Assembly (NCBI RefSeq): GCF_932294415.1
Contig: NC_065536.1
Coordinates: 15,869,974 to 15,933,973 of the forward strand
Origin: Quercus robur
Taxonomy: Eukaryota > Streptophyta > Magnoliopsida > Fagales > Fagaceae
Length of the DNA: 64,000 nucleotides
Reading direction: 5' to 3'
The translations under genes were made by a program, and so were the position numbers. The notes beneath the pieces were generated by a model. It was not told the origin of the DNA, ran no database searches, and worked only from the letters and a program-made list of their open reading frames with translations. Shown one piece after another: positions 1 to 9,773 of this stretch. How positions within the stretch are numbered: position 1 is the stretch's first letter; each line of letters starts with the position of its first letter.

Positions 1-1
1 T

Positions 2-595
2 GTTGGTAACATTAGTACTGAACCACAAATCCTGGAAACAGTTCAGGAGGATGAAAAACAAAACCTTGGTGGGTTAGATAGAAAAATTTCTAATCTTCAG
101 CTAGAAGGGAACCAAACAGGAAACTCTGAATGGGCTTGTCATAGAGGCATGGTTTCTGGATCTAAGCCAATTGAGTTTCAGTTACAAAACCCACGTGTTG
201 ACTCTTCTCTGTCCAATGTCGGACCCCAATACAGATATTCTGTACCACCTTTATCTGCAGCTGCTCCTGTGAGGACCAGAACTGTGAGCCCCACTTCGTC
301 GCTGGGGTTCAGACCACAAAATATGGCTTCACCTTGGGCTGCTCCACCAAGAATGAGAACTGGGGTTGCTTCATGTTCACCCAGGCCACCTGAAAGATTT
401 GACCTTGGAGTACCCCCTGCCTTCATGGCACCAGCTGTTCGAATCAGATCAGTGGTACCAGTCTGTTCAGCCCCACCAGTGAGAAAAATGCCAAATTCGA
501 GTAACGAAGTAGTGTCATCAAACAGAGAAAAGAAAAATTCAGAACCAGAAGGCATGTCAAGTGCAGGTTCAAAGTTTGGGAAGCTTAGGATATGA
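2..595 (+). CDS. C-terminal part of an unrecognised protein (5' end outside the window)
   Basis: The reading frame is open from base 2 to a TGA at 593-595, giving about 197 residues, so this is the last exon or exons of a gene that starts to the left of the window. The first ~50 residues are acidic and polar. The rest is rich in Pro, Ser, Ala, Val and Arg, with recurring proline/arginine patches such as APVRTRTVSP, APPRMRTG and APAVRIRSVVP, and a basic tail ending FGKLRI. This looks intrinsically disordered; no domain, signal peptide or membrane segment is visible. A possible poly(A) signal AATAAA lies ~105 bases after the stop. An open frame on the other strand at 178-555 is best read as its shadow. 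I do not recognise the family and assign no function. Confidence 0.6.
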   Translation, partial: VGNISTEPQILETVQEDEKQNLGGLDRKISNLQLEGNQTGNSEWACHRGMVSGSKPIEFQLQNPRVDSSLSNVGPQYRYSVPPLSAAAPVRTRTVSPTSSLGFRPQNMASPWAAPPRMRTGVASCSPRPPERFDLGVPPAFMAPAVRIRSVVPVCSAPPVRKMPNSSNEVVSSNREKKNSEPEGMSSAGSKFGKLRI

Positions 596-1199
596 ATGGA
601 GTATAGATACTACAAGAATCTTTTTTTTTGTCCTGAATTTTCATTATGCAGAATATGGTGGTTTTGAGAGGCCATTGATGCTTCTTCATAGTAAATCAGA
701 ATAAATGGCTAGTTCTTTGATAATCTGTGTAAATGTGAGTTTTTATATTGCTTGAGCTTTATCAGTATTGACCCATTTAGTCGCATTTTTCTATACGTAT
801 ACTAAATAGCATTGATGAATTTGTTTAAAATGATCCGCATTTTCATTGCCAAAGGATGCTGTTCTCTCTGGTACTACCTACAAGGTTGGTTTTTCAGTGT
901 CAATAATGTATATGAAATCTTGGAACAATCATCTTTGCAAAAGAAATACTGAGCAAGCCCTTTCTTGTTTTTGTTTGTCTAATTTGAACTCAACCGGCCA
1001 TCACCACAGTATCTCAGGATCTTGTAATGCCATGAAGTGTGTACCACTTCCGAATGCAGAACTTGAATTTGTAATTGTTATGGTCTTTCATGGAAAAATT
1101 ATTGCAAAACAAAGGAATCAAAGTTGATCAGATTGGGATTGAGTCTACATTCACTCATGTCATACATGGCCTGAGAGATAAAAAGTATTGGAGTTGCAT
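596..1199 (+). other. 3' flank of the left-edge gene and spacer
   Basis: AATAAA at 700-705 is a plausible poly(A) signal for the gene ending at 595. The remainder is AT-rich. A 93-codon open frame at 846-1127 shows no recognisable domain and probably does not encode a protein. The right part may already belong to the decayed LINE that follows. Confidence 0.4.
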
Positions 1200-2345
1200 G
1201 AGATAGTAAGAAAAGTACCTTTGGATTCCAAATAATTGGGATCTCCAATGTTTTTATCTAGAAGAAAGGCACAAGATTTCAATTTTTTAAATGAAAAGGT
1301 GAAGCAAAGTTTATCGGCTGGAAGAACAATTTACTTTCCTGAGCAGGAGGAAGTACTCTTACCGAATTTGTAGTGCAGGCCACCCCCATATGTGCTATGT
1401 AAACTTCTGATATCTTATTCCAAAATTGCTCAAGAATTGATGTAGTTACTAGGAAGTTCTGGTGGAAGGGTGCTGGAAGTGATAATAATTTTATTGCTTG
1501 GAAAGATTGGGGCAAACTGTGTCAACCAAAGAAAAATGGTGGATTGGACTAATTTTTTTAAAGGATTTTAACAGGGCTCTATTTGCAAAAGTGGGGTACA
1601 TGGTTGCAACTGGCCACTCTAGTCTTTGAGCCAGCATGATAAGGAGTAAATATAAAGTGAGCATTGGTTGAGGATGGTGATAGCTTACAACAAAGCTAGG
1701 GTCATCTGGTATGGGTGCAAGTGTAACTGGAGCTTGAGAACAGACACCCTAAACATGTTTAGCCGTACAGATATTATTAAATTGGTGCTAGACCCTCCTG
1801 ACCAGCTGCACAGGGACAACCCTTCTTTATCAAGTTTCTCCCTTAATGGCACCTTAAAAATGGCCCTTACTCTGGAAGCAATTTGGAACCTTAGGAACCA
1901 GGTCCTCCATAATAGGCAGAAGATGGTGAACCATATTAAGGTTACAAGTGACTAGGAGAATAGGGTGAAGGAATTTGCTGAGGCTAGTGCAGGAAAAAGG
2001 CAAAGGTCCCCACCAGGAACCGCAAAACTGAATGTGGTTACTGGCTACTCATCCATTGCAGTAGTAGCTCGAAAGATGGCCATTCCTACTGTACTTAATA
2101 ATGTGCTAGACCTCAGAGAGACTCTTCTGATAGTTGTTTTCTTGTTGGGTTAAGAGGCTGAACACAGTAGTCCACTCTATGACTAAGTGTGCAGTTTCTC
2201 TTGACTCTGTTTTAGTATGTAATAATTCTTCCCTCCCTCTTTCAATTGGGGATGCTTGGAAGATGGATGTTGGACTTTAGTTATTTTAATGAAAGTTATC
2301 TTTCTTCTCCGGAAAAAAAGAAAAAAGAAAAAGAAGAGAGAGAGA
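1200..2345 (+). pseudogene. Decayed LINE (L1-type) reverse-transcriptase C-terminal region
   Basis: Read in shifting frames, the strand gives the signature of plant LINE polyproteins after the RT core: a piece near GWKNNLLS-AGG with a nearby QATPI(C/Y)AM (the usual 'GWK..LLS.AGR...QAIP.Y.MS' block), then KFWWKGAG, then AWKDWGKLCQPKKNGGLD and FNRALFAKVGY. After a frame change come IIKLVLDPPDQ and ALTLEAIWNLRNQVLHN, typical of the stretch before the RNase H domain, and a last SSIAVVARKM fragment resembling RNase H. Several stops and frameshifts interrupt it. It ends near an A-rich run (2312-2350) that looks like the retroposed tail. The 5' part (endonuclease and RT core) is absent, as expected for a 5'-truncated insertion. 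Family assignment rests on motif recognition only. Confidence 0.7.
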
Positions 2346-2404
2346 GAGAGGCAACAAAATCAACATTTAGAGAGGCATAGGAAAACGTACAGATATTTTA
2401 AGGA

Positions 2405-2720
2405 AAGTGGCGTGTTTGATCATTGGTGATGGCATGAGCAAAAGTGTTTGGAAAGATCTTTGAGTCCCTTGATTGGAAAATTTCGGGCTCAGGTTGACAG
2501 AAAAGATTATTGAATTTCAAGGGAACTAATGGTAGTAAAAACTTAATAAATTGAGACTCCACAGTTGGGATGAGGTAAATTTGAGACTCTTATTTGATGA
2601 AGATTCAATGCAAGCTATTATGAGAATCTCCTTACCATTGACAAGAAAAGCTAAAAAGTTGATGTGGACTACAAATAGCAAAGGGGAGTTATTTTGTTAA
2701 ATCAGTTTGTAACATCAATA
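2405..2720 (+). pseudogene. Second LINE fragment, out of order
   Basis: This stretch reads as IGDGMSKSVWKD and then LFDEDSMQAIMRISLPLTR and LMWTTNSKGELF. It matches the block of plant LINE polyproteins that normally lies between the KKNGGLG block and the RNase H block. Here it lies after the RNase H remnant, so it is either a separate insertion or a rearranged part of the preceding copy. It is broken by stops and codes for nothing intact. Confidence 0.55.
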
Positions 2721-2753
2721 TAGGTCAGGTTGGAAAGTAGGTCTGAGGTTAAG

Positions 2754-2970
2754 GTACTATTTGGATCACGTCCACGTCCACACGTTTTGCGTTTCAGTTT
2801 TTTTTTTTTTTGACTAGCGCCTGATGCACTATTCATGGGACATGAACAGTGCAAATAGGCAAATGAACAATGTTTTTTAGTGTGAACAGTAACCAGAAAT
2901 TATTAATTTTTTATTGTTTTCAGTTTTCAGTTTTTAGCAAAGTAAGCGGTATCCAAACGCATCTTAAATA
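2754..2970. repeat. MITE-like element, copy 1
   Basis: The block is bounded by TTTGGATCACG on the left and the inverted GTATCCAAACGC on the right. Inside are CTGTTCA/GAACAGT pairs and a T-rich to A-rich core with CAGTTTTCAGTTTTTAGCAAA. A clear relative lies at 57062-57240 in the opposite orientation, sharing the same order of motifs (GCGTTTCAG, AGCGC, GAACAG, GTGAACAGTAA, TTTTTTAGC/TTTTTTGC, TATCCAAAC). Termini are imperfect and no target duplication was confirmed. Confidence 0.55.
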
Positions 2971-3053
2971 TAGAACCAAAAGCTTTATGAGTGATTAAAC
3001 ATGTTCCTATGGCTTGTTGCCAAAGATGTCCACACAACATGATCAAGCTTGCA

Positions 3054-3057
3054 CAAA

Positions 3058-3097
<40 letters not shown>

Positions 3098-3103
3098 TAT
3101 TTT
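3054..3103. repeat. Poly(A) followed by (AT)n microsatellite
   Basis: An uninterrupted A run passes directly into about a dozen AT dinucleotides. It lies ~150 bases beyond the 3' end of the PPR gene. Confidence 0.9.
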
Positions 3104-3252
3104 AAAGGTTACACTCTTCATTTGATTTTAGAAATAATTTTAATGCATCAAATGTTAAACTATCCCTCAGTTTGAAGAATCTTCTCGTGTAGTTACGTAT
3201 AAGGTACATTTAAGAACTTGAGGAGACAAACTCATTTGTTAGCATGTCCTAA

Positions 3253-5712
3253 TCACCAGTAATCATTACAAGAGCATTTACCATCAAGAAAGTGATGGAA
3301 ACGATTGGCATCTCTTACAATAATTTCCCTCTTAACAATCTTTGATATATATTTGGTTACAGCATGACAATCACTACAAACACGCAGATTCTTGGTGATC
3401 CTAATCAAGCTCCCAGCTGGCGTGTTTAAAAGACCAAATGCGATAGCTAATCTCTCACTGTGGCCCCAAAGCAACTTAACCTTCATTGGCTCGTCTACAT
3501 CACGGAGAACACAACTGGTATCTGGCACATAACCAGAAGCTTCCACCTCTAGCCTCAAGCTTTCTAAAAACCGATGAATATGAGCCCAATTTGGATGAGA
3601 ATCATCTCCAGCAAAAAATGTGAAGACTTGGTTTCCTACTTCAATTAAACTATAGCCAGGTGTTTTTCTCAAACCCCGTGTCCTCATCAGGCCTCGAATG
3701 TAATTTACAGCATCCCATCTACTTGCTTCAGCATAAATATTTGACAACACAACATAAATTCCAGGATTCATGGAATCTAGATGAAGTAATTTATCTGCAG
3801 TTTGTACACCCATATCAATGTTTTTATGAGTTCTACATCCACTCAGCAAAGCTTCAAGCACAACACTGCCTGGTTCAAAAGGTATTTGTTTGACTATACC
3901 CTCAGCTTCCTCTAGACGGTTTGCCCGGCCAAGAAGATCCACAATACAAGCATAGTGTTTCTCACTAGGTCTAATGTTATGTTCTCTTTCCATTCTATGA
4001 AACAAAGTAATGCCTTCTTCAACAAGCCCTGAGTGATTACAAGCAGTTAGAACAGCAACAAAGGTGGTTTGATTTGGTTTGAGTCCCTCCTTTATCATTT
4101 TTCTATAGACACCAACAGCTTGATGCCCATGACCATGCATCCCATAGCCTGTTATCATTGAGTTCCATAAAATAACATCTCTAGAGATGGACCCAGTGCT
4201 AAAGACCCTCTCTGCAGAATTTATCTTTCCACACTTGGCATACATATCAATCAGGGCTGTCATGTTAACCACATCAAATGCATAGCCATGGCGTATTAAA
4301 TGTGCATGGACACTTCTTCCTTTCTTCAAAGAGCCCATGTGGGCACAAGAATGGATTAAACTAACAAGAGTGACGGAATTGGCTACAACGCCCTCCTCTT
4401 GCATCTGACTAAATAACTTCAGAGCATTTTCTGCATGCCCATTCTGTGCTAACCCTACTAGCATGGCAGTCCAAGTAATCACATTCCTAACCTTCATTCG
4501 GTCAAAAACAAAGGATGCTTGCTTCAAGGCACCACATTTAGAATACAAATCAAGAATTGCTGTAGACAAAATGAGATTTGAATTCAGACCTTTTCTATAT
4601 ATACAACCATGGATGATTTTTCCACCATCTAAATCAGCTGTTTGAGCACAACCCTGAAGGAGGCTAACTACAGTTCCTGAATCGAACCCACCACCACTTA
4701 CTACCAACCTTTGAAAGAGGCCAACAGCTTCTCGCACCAACCCATTTTGAACAAATCCTGAGATCATCGCATTCCATGAAACCAAATTTCTATTAGGCAT
4801 GCTAACAAAAACCAATTGAGCACTTTCAACATCACCCATCTTACTATACATATCAACTAATGAGGTAAGCACCAAAACATCATAACCCATTCCTAATCCA
4901 AATACACACCCGTGAACACATTTTCCAAGTTTCAAATTTCTTGTTTCTATACAAGCTTGAATTATGCTTGCCATAGTTACCTGACTTGGCCTAGTCCCCA
5001 AATGGTACATATCAAAAAACAAACCAAAAGCCTCGTTAAAATGGTGTGCCTGCACGTATCCTCCTATCATCGAATTCCAACAAACTACATCCCTTACAGG
5101 CATTGCATCAAAGACTCTTCGCGCTTCATCAATACTACTAAATTTCACCAAGAAATTAATCATTGAACTCCCCAAAAACCGATCACTTTCAAGCCCTTTC
5201 TCAACTGCTTTCCTTATTACTTCCCTACCCATTTCATAATCTAACAATCCCACGCATGCCTTGAGCGCATAATTACAGGTATAACTATCAATTGCCAAAT
5301 TGCAAGACCCCATCATTTTAAACAACTCAAGGGTCTCACTGTACCACTCATTTCTCAAATACCCACCAACCATGGCATTACATAGAATGGTTTTTGGCTG
5401 GGAAAATTGATCAAACACGTGGCGGGCATCGACCACATGACCCAAATCACAATACGCCTTAACAAGTTTTGTAGCCAAAAATTGGTCTTTGGAGACAGAA
5501 TTGGTGATAATCTGAGCATGGATGGATTTGGCGTGGAAAAGGCCATGTGGGTATTCCTGCAAAAGCCACAAGAATCTGGAAACAATGAAAGTTGATTGAG
5601 TAAATTGGGCATCAATGAAGGAAGTAGTAAAAGTACGTAAGGTGTAGGAGTGAATGAGTCTGAAGGGTGGTTTGGGGTTAAAAATTCTGGTGTGAAAATG
5701 AAGGGAAGGCAT
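3253..5712 (-). CDS. PPR protein of the PLS-E-DYW class (organelle RNA editing factor)
   Basis: A single intronless frame of 819 residues starts at the ATG at 5712-5710. The N-terminus is basic, hydroxylated and free of acidic residues for the first ~30 positions, as in mitochondrial or plastid transit peptides. From about residue 60 to 600 there are tandem ~35-residue pentatricopeptide repeats (recurring N(A/S)MI.GY, SL(V/I)DMY.K.G and A..VF..M). E and E+ motifs follow, then a complete DYW domain. The zinc and catalytic signatures of the DYW cytidine deaminase are present: HSE at residue ~751 and CSDCH at ~779. The protein ends exactly in CNDYW. In land plants such proteins bind one or a few organelle transcripts by the PPR array and convert C to U. 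The target cannot be deduced here. A decayed duplicate lies at 20349-22560. No stops or shifts interrupt this copy, so it is taken as functional. Confidence 0.93.
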   Translation of the reverse strand: MPSLHFHTRIFNPKPPFRLIHSYTLRTFTTSFIDAQFTQSTFIVSRFLWLLQEYPHGLFHAKSIHAQIITNSVSKDQFLATKLVKAYCDLGHVVDARHVFDQFSQPKTILCNAMVGGYLRNEWYSETLELFKMMGSCNLAIDSYTCNYALKACVGLLDYEMGREVIRKAVEKGLESDRFLGSSMINFLVKFSSIDEARRVFDAMPVRDVVCWNSMIGGYVQAHHFNEAFGLFFDMYHLGTRPSQVTMASIIQACIETRNLKLGKCVHGCVFGLGMGYDVLVLTSLVDMYSKMGDVESAQLVFVSMPNRNLVSWNAMISGFVQNGLVREAVGLFQRLVVSGGGFDSGTVVSLLQGCAQTADLDGGKIIHGCIYRKGLNSNLILSTAILDLYSKCGALKQASFVFDRMKVRNVITWTAMLVGLAQNGHAENALKLFSQMQEEGVVANSVTLVSLIHSCAHMGSLKKGRSVHAHLIRHGYAFDVVNMTALIDMYAKCGKINSAERVFSTGSISRDVILWNSMITGYGMHGHGHQAVGVYRKMIKEGLKPNQTTFVAVLTACNHSGLVEEGITLFHRMEREHNIRPSEKHYACIVDLLGRANRLEEAEGIVKQIPFEPGSVVLEALLSGCRTHKNIDMGVQTADKLLHLDSMNPGIYVVLSNIYAEASRWDAVNYIRGLMRTRGLRKTPGYSLIEVGNQVFTFFAGDDSHPNWAHIHRFLESLRLEVEASGYVPDTSCVLRDVDEPMKVKLLWGHSERLAIAFGLLNTPAGSLIRITKNLRVCSDCHAVTKYISKIVKREIIVRDANRFHHFLDGKCSCNDYW

Positions 5713-5914
5713 GAAGGAGAAGAGTATAGAGTGGAGTTTGGTTCAAGTGTTGAAGCCATAAAGCAACTACTCTGTGTTTCTGAGCAAAAAGCGCGAAAAT
5801 ATGCTTTGCATTTTGAAACTTCTGGAAGAGTGACGATTATCAAGTCCAGATCAATTTTTTTGTTTTCTAAAATCTAAACTAAAATGTGTTTGCAGGAGTA
5901 TTCAAAACCCAGAG
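5713..5914. other. Upstream region of the PPR gene
   Basis: About 200 bases between the PPR start and a transposon-like block. A 162-codon minus-strand frame at 5355-5843 overlaps the PPR gene in another frame and is a shadow. No convincing TATA box was seen. Confidence 0.4.
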
Positions 5915-7196
5915 CATTAGCATCAGAAGACCCTGGTGCCATATCTAAGAGCATTTTAGCATAAATGCACCAAATAACCACTGCATAGAAAATGTCAAAA
6001 GGAAGTATTGCAAAAATATTTAGAATTGTACTACATTACAATTCTAAAGGAAGAATAGTACTGTAGCACAATTCTAAAACTTATACTATTTGTTTATTTT
6101 CTTTTTTCGGACTCTCTCTCTCACTTTGTTTCTCTTCTCATTCCTCTCTCCACAACGGTGTCTCTCTCATCACGTCTCTCTCTCATCACATCTCTCTCTC
6201 ACGGTGGGCTTTTCTAGCGTGGGTCGTGGGTCCGGCGTGGAGGTGAGACTGGGAAGTCAGATCGGCGTGGTATGGTGGCGATTTTTGGGTACATTTTCTG
6301 GGTTCATGGGTATGCGGCGGCGTGGTATGGTAGTTTGCGGCGGCGTGTTCATGGGTTTCCGGTGTGGTTTGTAGCAGTGAGATCGGTTTGTGGCTAGGTT
6401 TGTGTAAATTTTGACTTGATTTTTTTTTGTGGGTCAGCTTTTGGATTCGGAATTTGCTATTTGTTTGATTTGATTTTGGGATGGATTTTTTTTGTGGGTT
6501 CATGGTGGTGGAGTTGGGGGTTGCCGTGGTGGTGGTGGTGGTGGAAGGGGGTGGGGTTTTTATTATGGGTCATATGTGGGTTCATGGTGGTGAAGGTGGG
6601 GGGTTGCCGTGGTGAAGGTGGGGGGTTGCCGTGGTGATGGTGGTGGCCATGGGTTTCGGGGCTGAGGTTTCTGGGGTTGTCGTGGGGTGGTGGTGGTGGT
6701 GGAAGGGGGTGGGGTTTTTATTATGGGTCATGTGGGTTCATGGTGGTGAAGGTGGGGGGTTGTTGTGGTGATGGTGGTGGCCATGGGTTTCGAGGCTGAG
6801 GTTTCTGGGGTTGCCGTGGGGTGGTGGCGTGGTGGAAAGGGGTGGGGTTTTTATTATGGGTCATATGTGGGTTCATGGTGGTGAAGGTGGGGGGTTGTCG
6901 TGGTGATGGTGGTGGCCATGGGTTTCGGGGTTGAGGTTTCTAGGGTTGCTGTGAGGTTTCTGGGGTTTATTTGGAAGAGAGCTGAAAATGAAAGAGAGGA
7001 GAGAGATGGGAGAGAAAAGATATAATTTTGATATATATTATTTTATTTTGTAAATATATTATTTTAATGAGTAAAAGAGGAAAATAGAAGTTTGGGATGT
7101 GGAGGTATTGTAAAATAGGATGGTATAATGATAAAGTGAATTTTTAGAATGGTAAAATAGAGTAGCATTAGCATTTTCCAATGCTAATGCTATGCA
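5915..7196. repeat. Non-autonomous DNA-transposon-like block with GCATTAGCAT ends
   Basis: The left end reads GAGCATTAGCATC and the right end carries the inverted CAATGCTAATGCTA, so ~11 bases form terminal inverted repeats of PIF/Harbinger or similar appearance. A second GCATTAGCATTTTCCAATGCTAATGC palindrome-like stretch sits at the right end. The interior holds a CT-rich stretch (6110-6200), a strongly G-rich minisatellite (6490-6960) and an AT-rich tail. No transposase is visible. The open frames at 6090-6637 are low-complexity translations and are not called as genes. Target duplication is uncertain. Confidence 0.45.
6490..6960. repeat. G-rich minisatellite with GTGGTGG tracts
   Basis: Three imperfect copies of a ~130-200-base unit follow each other. 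Each contains a GGTGGTGGT tract, GGGGTGGGGTTTTTATTATGG, GGTTCATGGTGGTGAAGG and GGTTTCTGGGGTTG. The top strand is almost free of C over long stretches and contains many runs of 4-6 G. Confidence 0.8.
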
Positions 7197-7453
7197 TTAG
7201 AGCATTTGTAATTTCAGTATTTTAGTATATGAACAAACTATTTCTATTTTATGTAACAACTTGTTTTTCAAAAAAAAAAAAAAAAATTATGTAACAACTT
7301 TTTAAAAATACCCACATTATATTACTTATTTTAAAATTTATTTCACTAAAATATTAATTTTTTATTTTCAAAATACAAAAGAAATGTAAAATGTAAAGAT
7401 AGAATAAAAAATTAAATGTAAAATGAAAAATGTCACTGTAAATTTACATGATT
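7197..7453. other. AT-rich spacer, the left flank of the retrotransposon insertion
   Basis: AT-rich DNA starting TTAGAGCATTTGTAATTTCAG, possibly the start of another small inverted-repeat element, which the LTR retrotransposon interrupts at 7458/7459. No gene is seen. Confidence 0.4.
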
Positions 7454-7458
7454 ACTGT

Positions 7459-8145
7459 TGTGGGGCCCGGCCCAAAAATGATGGGCTATTCCAAGCTCAG
7501 GCCCGTCCGAGGAGCGTCCTGTCCAATGAAAAGCCTCATATGAAGCGCTATTCAACCCCAATAGCGTCAAGGAAACCTGTCCGAGGAGTAACTCCTCCTT
7601 GGACATCGCGAAGCCCAGACGAGAAACTTGCCCCAGCCATTTCAGCTCGTCTTCCCAACATATAAAACGAATTAAATTCAAAATATCTCACGGAAGGCTA
7701 CCACCACATTAATTGCGCCCCAACCACCCTCTTGGCCGCATTAATGAGGAAAAGACTCCTGAACAGTACCGCCTTGGCCTCTGCAACTCACAAAGGGTCT
7801 GATGAGGGCGTCTGATGGGACAGGTGCTCGAGTGGATGCTTGGATGATTAACAGGTGTAAGGCTGGGATGAAAAGAAGAAAAATATATAATGTAGTGGAG
7901 TCCCTCAAAGAGGGGGACGGGAGATCTGTATCTGGAACAAAAAAAGAAATAAAATCAGACTTGAGAAAGATCCATTCCGGTTTTTTTCTATTTTCCTTTG
8001 TAAACCATACTGCCCATGCATAAGACCGAACAAGTTCACTGAGGCCAAGTTCTTTGACCCATCCTCTACAAATAATTATTGTGGGTTGCGCTTTGGGCCA
8101 GGGCCTAATCAACACTAGTTGGGCCAGGAAAATCGTGCAACCACA
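7459..8145 (+). repeat. 5' LTR
   Basis: Begins TGTGGGGCCC and ends CAACCACA. A TATA-like ATATAAAACG lies at 7659-7668. It matches the LTR at 17314-18000 without indels (constant offset of 9855 bases wherever I checked) and with about eight transitions. Confidence 0.95.
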
Positions 8146-8147
8146 AT

Positions 8148-8165
8148 TGGCGCCGTCTGTGGGGA
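8148..8165 (+). other. Primer-binding site of the retrotransposon
   Basis: TGGCGCCGTCTGTGGGGA lies two bases after the 5' LTR, where reverse transcription would be primed by a tRNA 3' end; TGGCGCC-type sites are usual in this lineage. The non-autonomous element at 43.5-49.3 kb has the same site with one difference (TCTATGGGGA). Confidence 0.85.
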
Positions 8166-8198
8166 GAGCTAGGGCATCAGCTAGTGCAACAGTCGAGC

Positions 8199-9773
8199 AT
8201 GGAAGAACTAGATCCACACCAGGAGGATCCTCACCAAGCTAACTCCCAACGAACACAACCCGCCGAGTCCCAGAGGCAAAATAACCCAACCAACCCGGGC
8301 GGCGGGAGGAATCGTGAGGGGAGTGTGCATACCACCCGGACGAGTCAGAGTCACACAGAGATAGGAAGTCACGTGTCTCAGAGGAGAAATAGTCACCAGG
8401 CCATGCAGCGAGAGATAGATGACCTAAAAAGGAAGCTACGACGTGTACAGCGAAGACGATCTCCCTCTGACTCAGGCGAGTCTTCTAATGCGGAGGACAT
8501 GAGTTACAGACGAAGGTCAAGGACCCCCCCAAGCGAGACCTTTTCTTACGTAAAGGAACCACGCCCAGTACGGAAGTATGAGAGCCCATCCAGCAAAGGC
8601 TCGGGGAGCGACGCCATGAAGAAGGCGTTGGATCAGGTCTCAAGGTCACCCTTCACGAGTAAAATCGAAGGGGCTAAGCTGCCAAGACGCTTCAACCAAC
8701 CGGTGTTCGTCATCTATACCGGCAGAACAGACCCGGTAGAGCACGTGAGTCAGTTCAACCAGAAAATGGCGATCTATTCGCAAAACGAAGCCCTAATGTG
8801 CAAGATCTTCCCGTCCAGCTTGGGATCGATGGCAATGAGGTGGTTCAACAGCCTGAGGACAAACTCCGTAGGCTCTTACAAGCAGCTCACTCAAGCTTTT
8901 TGCTCCCGTTTTATTACAAACACCAGAGTCCCTCGACCGCTCAGTTCGCTACTGTCCTTGTCCATGCATGAAGGAGAAACTCTGAAAGCATACTCGGATA
9001 GGTATTGGGAAGTGTATAACGATTTAGACGACAACCATGATAACGTTGCTATCAGCACGTTCAAAAGCGGCCTCCCTACCTGGCATGGCTTGAGGAAATC
9101 CCTCACCGGAAAGCCAGTTACTGACGTCCAACAGCTAATGGATAGGATCGACAAGTACAAAAGGGTGGAGGAGGATCAGCTGCAAGGGAAGGGGAAGGAG
9201 AAGGTTGTCCCCCCTAAAGCAAATAATTTCAGGACGGAACGTCACAATCCTGGTCAGCCGAGGAGAGATTTTCCGCGACAGGTTGGGCAGAGCAACCCGC
9301 AAGCAGTAAATGCCGTATTCAGAGAGCCGGTACAACAAGTACTGGAGAAAGTAAGGGATGAACCCTATTTCAGATGGCCGGGAAAGATGGCTGGAAACCC
9401 TGCCAATCATAATCAGAACTTGTATTGCCAATATCATCAGGACCACGGGCATACTACTGAGGACTGCAGGAATTTGTGGAATCACCTGGATCAATTGGTC
9501 CGAGAAGGAAAGCTACGTCACCTGCTGCACCCATCGAGCGGCCATCCCGGCCAAGCGACACAAGAACCTCGAAGGGACGTGTCTTTAAGACCCCCCACCG
9601 GGACGATACATGTCATCCTCGCTGCACCAGGAAGAACTGGGCCACCCATCCCCAGGGTATTAGCCGTGGACCGCCTTCCCTCCGAGGGCAGGCAAAGGGA
9701 GCCCAAAAGGATAAAAAAGGGAAGCTCTTTGATACTGGGATTCTCGGATGAGGATAAGAGAGGAACAATTTAA
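8199..9773 (+). CDS. gag: Retrotransposon gag (N-terminal part of gag-pol)
   Basis: I take the ATG at 8199 (MEELDPHQ) as the start; an open GTG codon at 8184 is less likely. The first ~150 residues are charged and low-complexity (an RKLRRVQRRR basic patch). The retrotransposon gag/capsid domain follows (around residues 160-270: LPRRFNQPVF..YTGRTDP, MRWFNSL, FITN). Near the end is a zinc-knuckle-like YCQYHQDHGHTTEDC. It forms the capsid that packages the element RNA. The frame runs straight on into protease, but a TAA at 9771-9773 ends it in this copy. That codon is one transition away from a glutamine codon, and the downstream protein continues in the same frame without other shifts, so I read it as a nonsense mutation rather than a natural gag/pol boundary. 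Confidence 0.85.
   Translation: MEELDPHQEDPHQANSQRTQPAESQRQNNPTNPGGGRNREGSVHTTRTSQSHTEIGSHVSQRRNSHQAMQREIDDLKRKLRRVQRRRSPSDSGESSNAEDMSYRRRSRTPPSETFSYVKEPRPVRKYESPSSKGSGSDAMKKALDQVSRSPFTSKIEGAKLPRRFNQPVFVIYTGRTDPVEHVSQFNQKMAIYSQNEALMCKIFPSSLGSMAMRWFNSLRTNSVGSYKQLTQAFCSRFITNTRVPRPLSSLLSLSMHEGETLKAYSDRYWEVYNDLDDNHDNVAISTFKSGLPTWHGLRKSLTGKPVTDVQQLMDRIDKYKRVEEDQLQGKGKEKVVPPKANNFRTERHNPGQPRRDFPRQVGQSNPQAVNAVFREPVQQVLEKVRDEPYFRWPGKMAGNPANHNQNLYCQYHQDHGHTTEDCRNLWNHLDQLVREGKLRHLLHPSSGHPGQATQEPRRDVSLRPPTGTIHVILAAPGRTGPPIPRVLAVDRLPSEGRQREPKRIKKGSSLILGFSDEDKRGTI

Noticed and set aside
6090-6637. Gly/Trp/Val-rich frames over the G-rich block as a glycine-rich protein.
   Set aside because: They follow directly from GTGGTGG repeats, exist in several frames and end at random stops.
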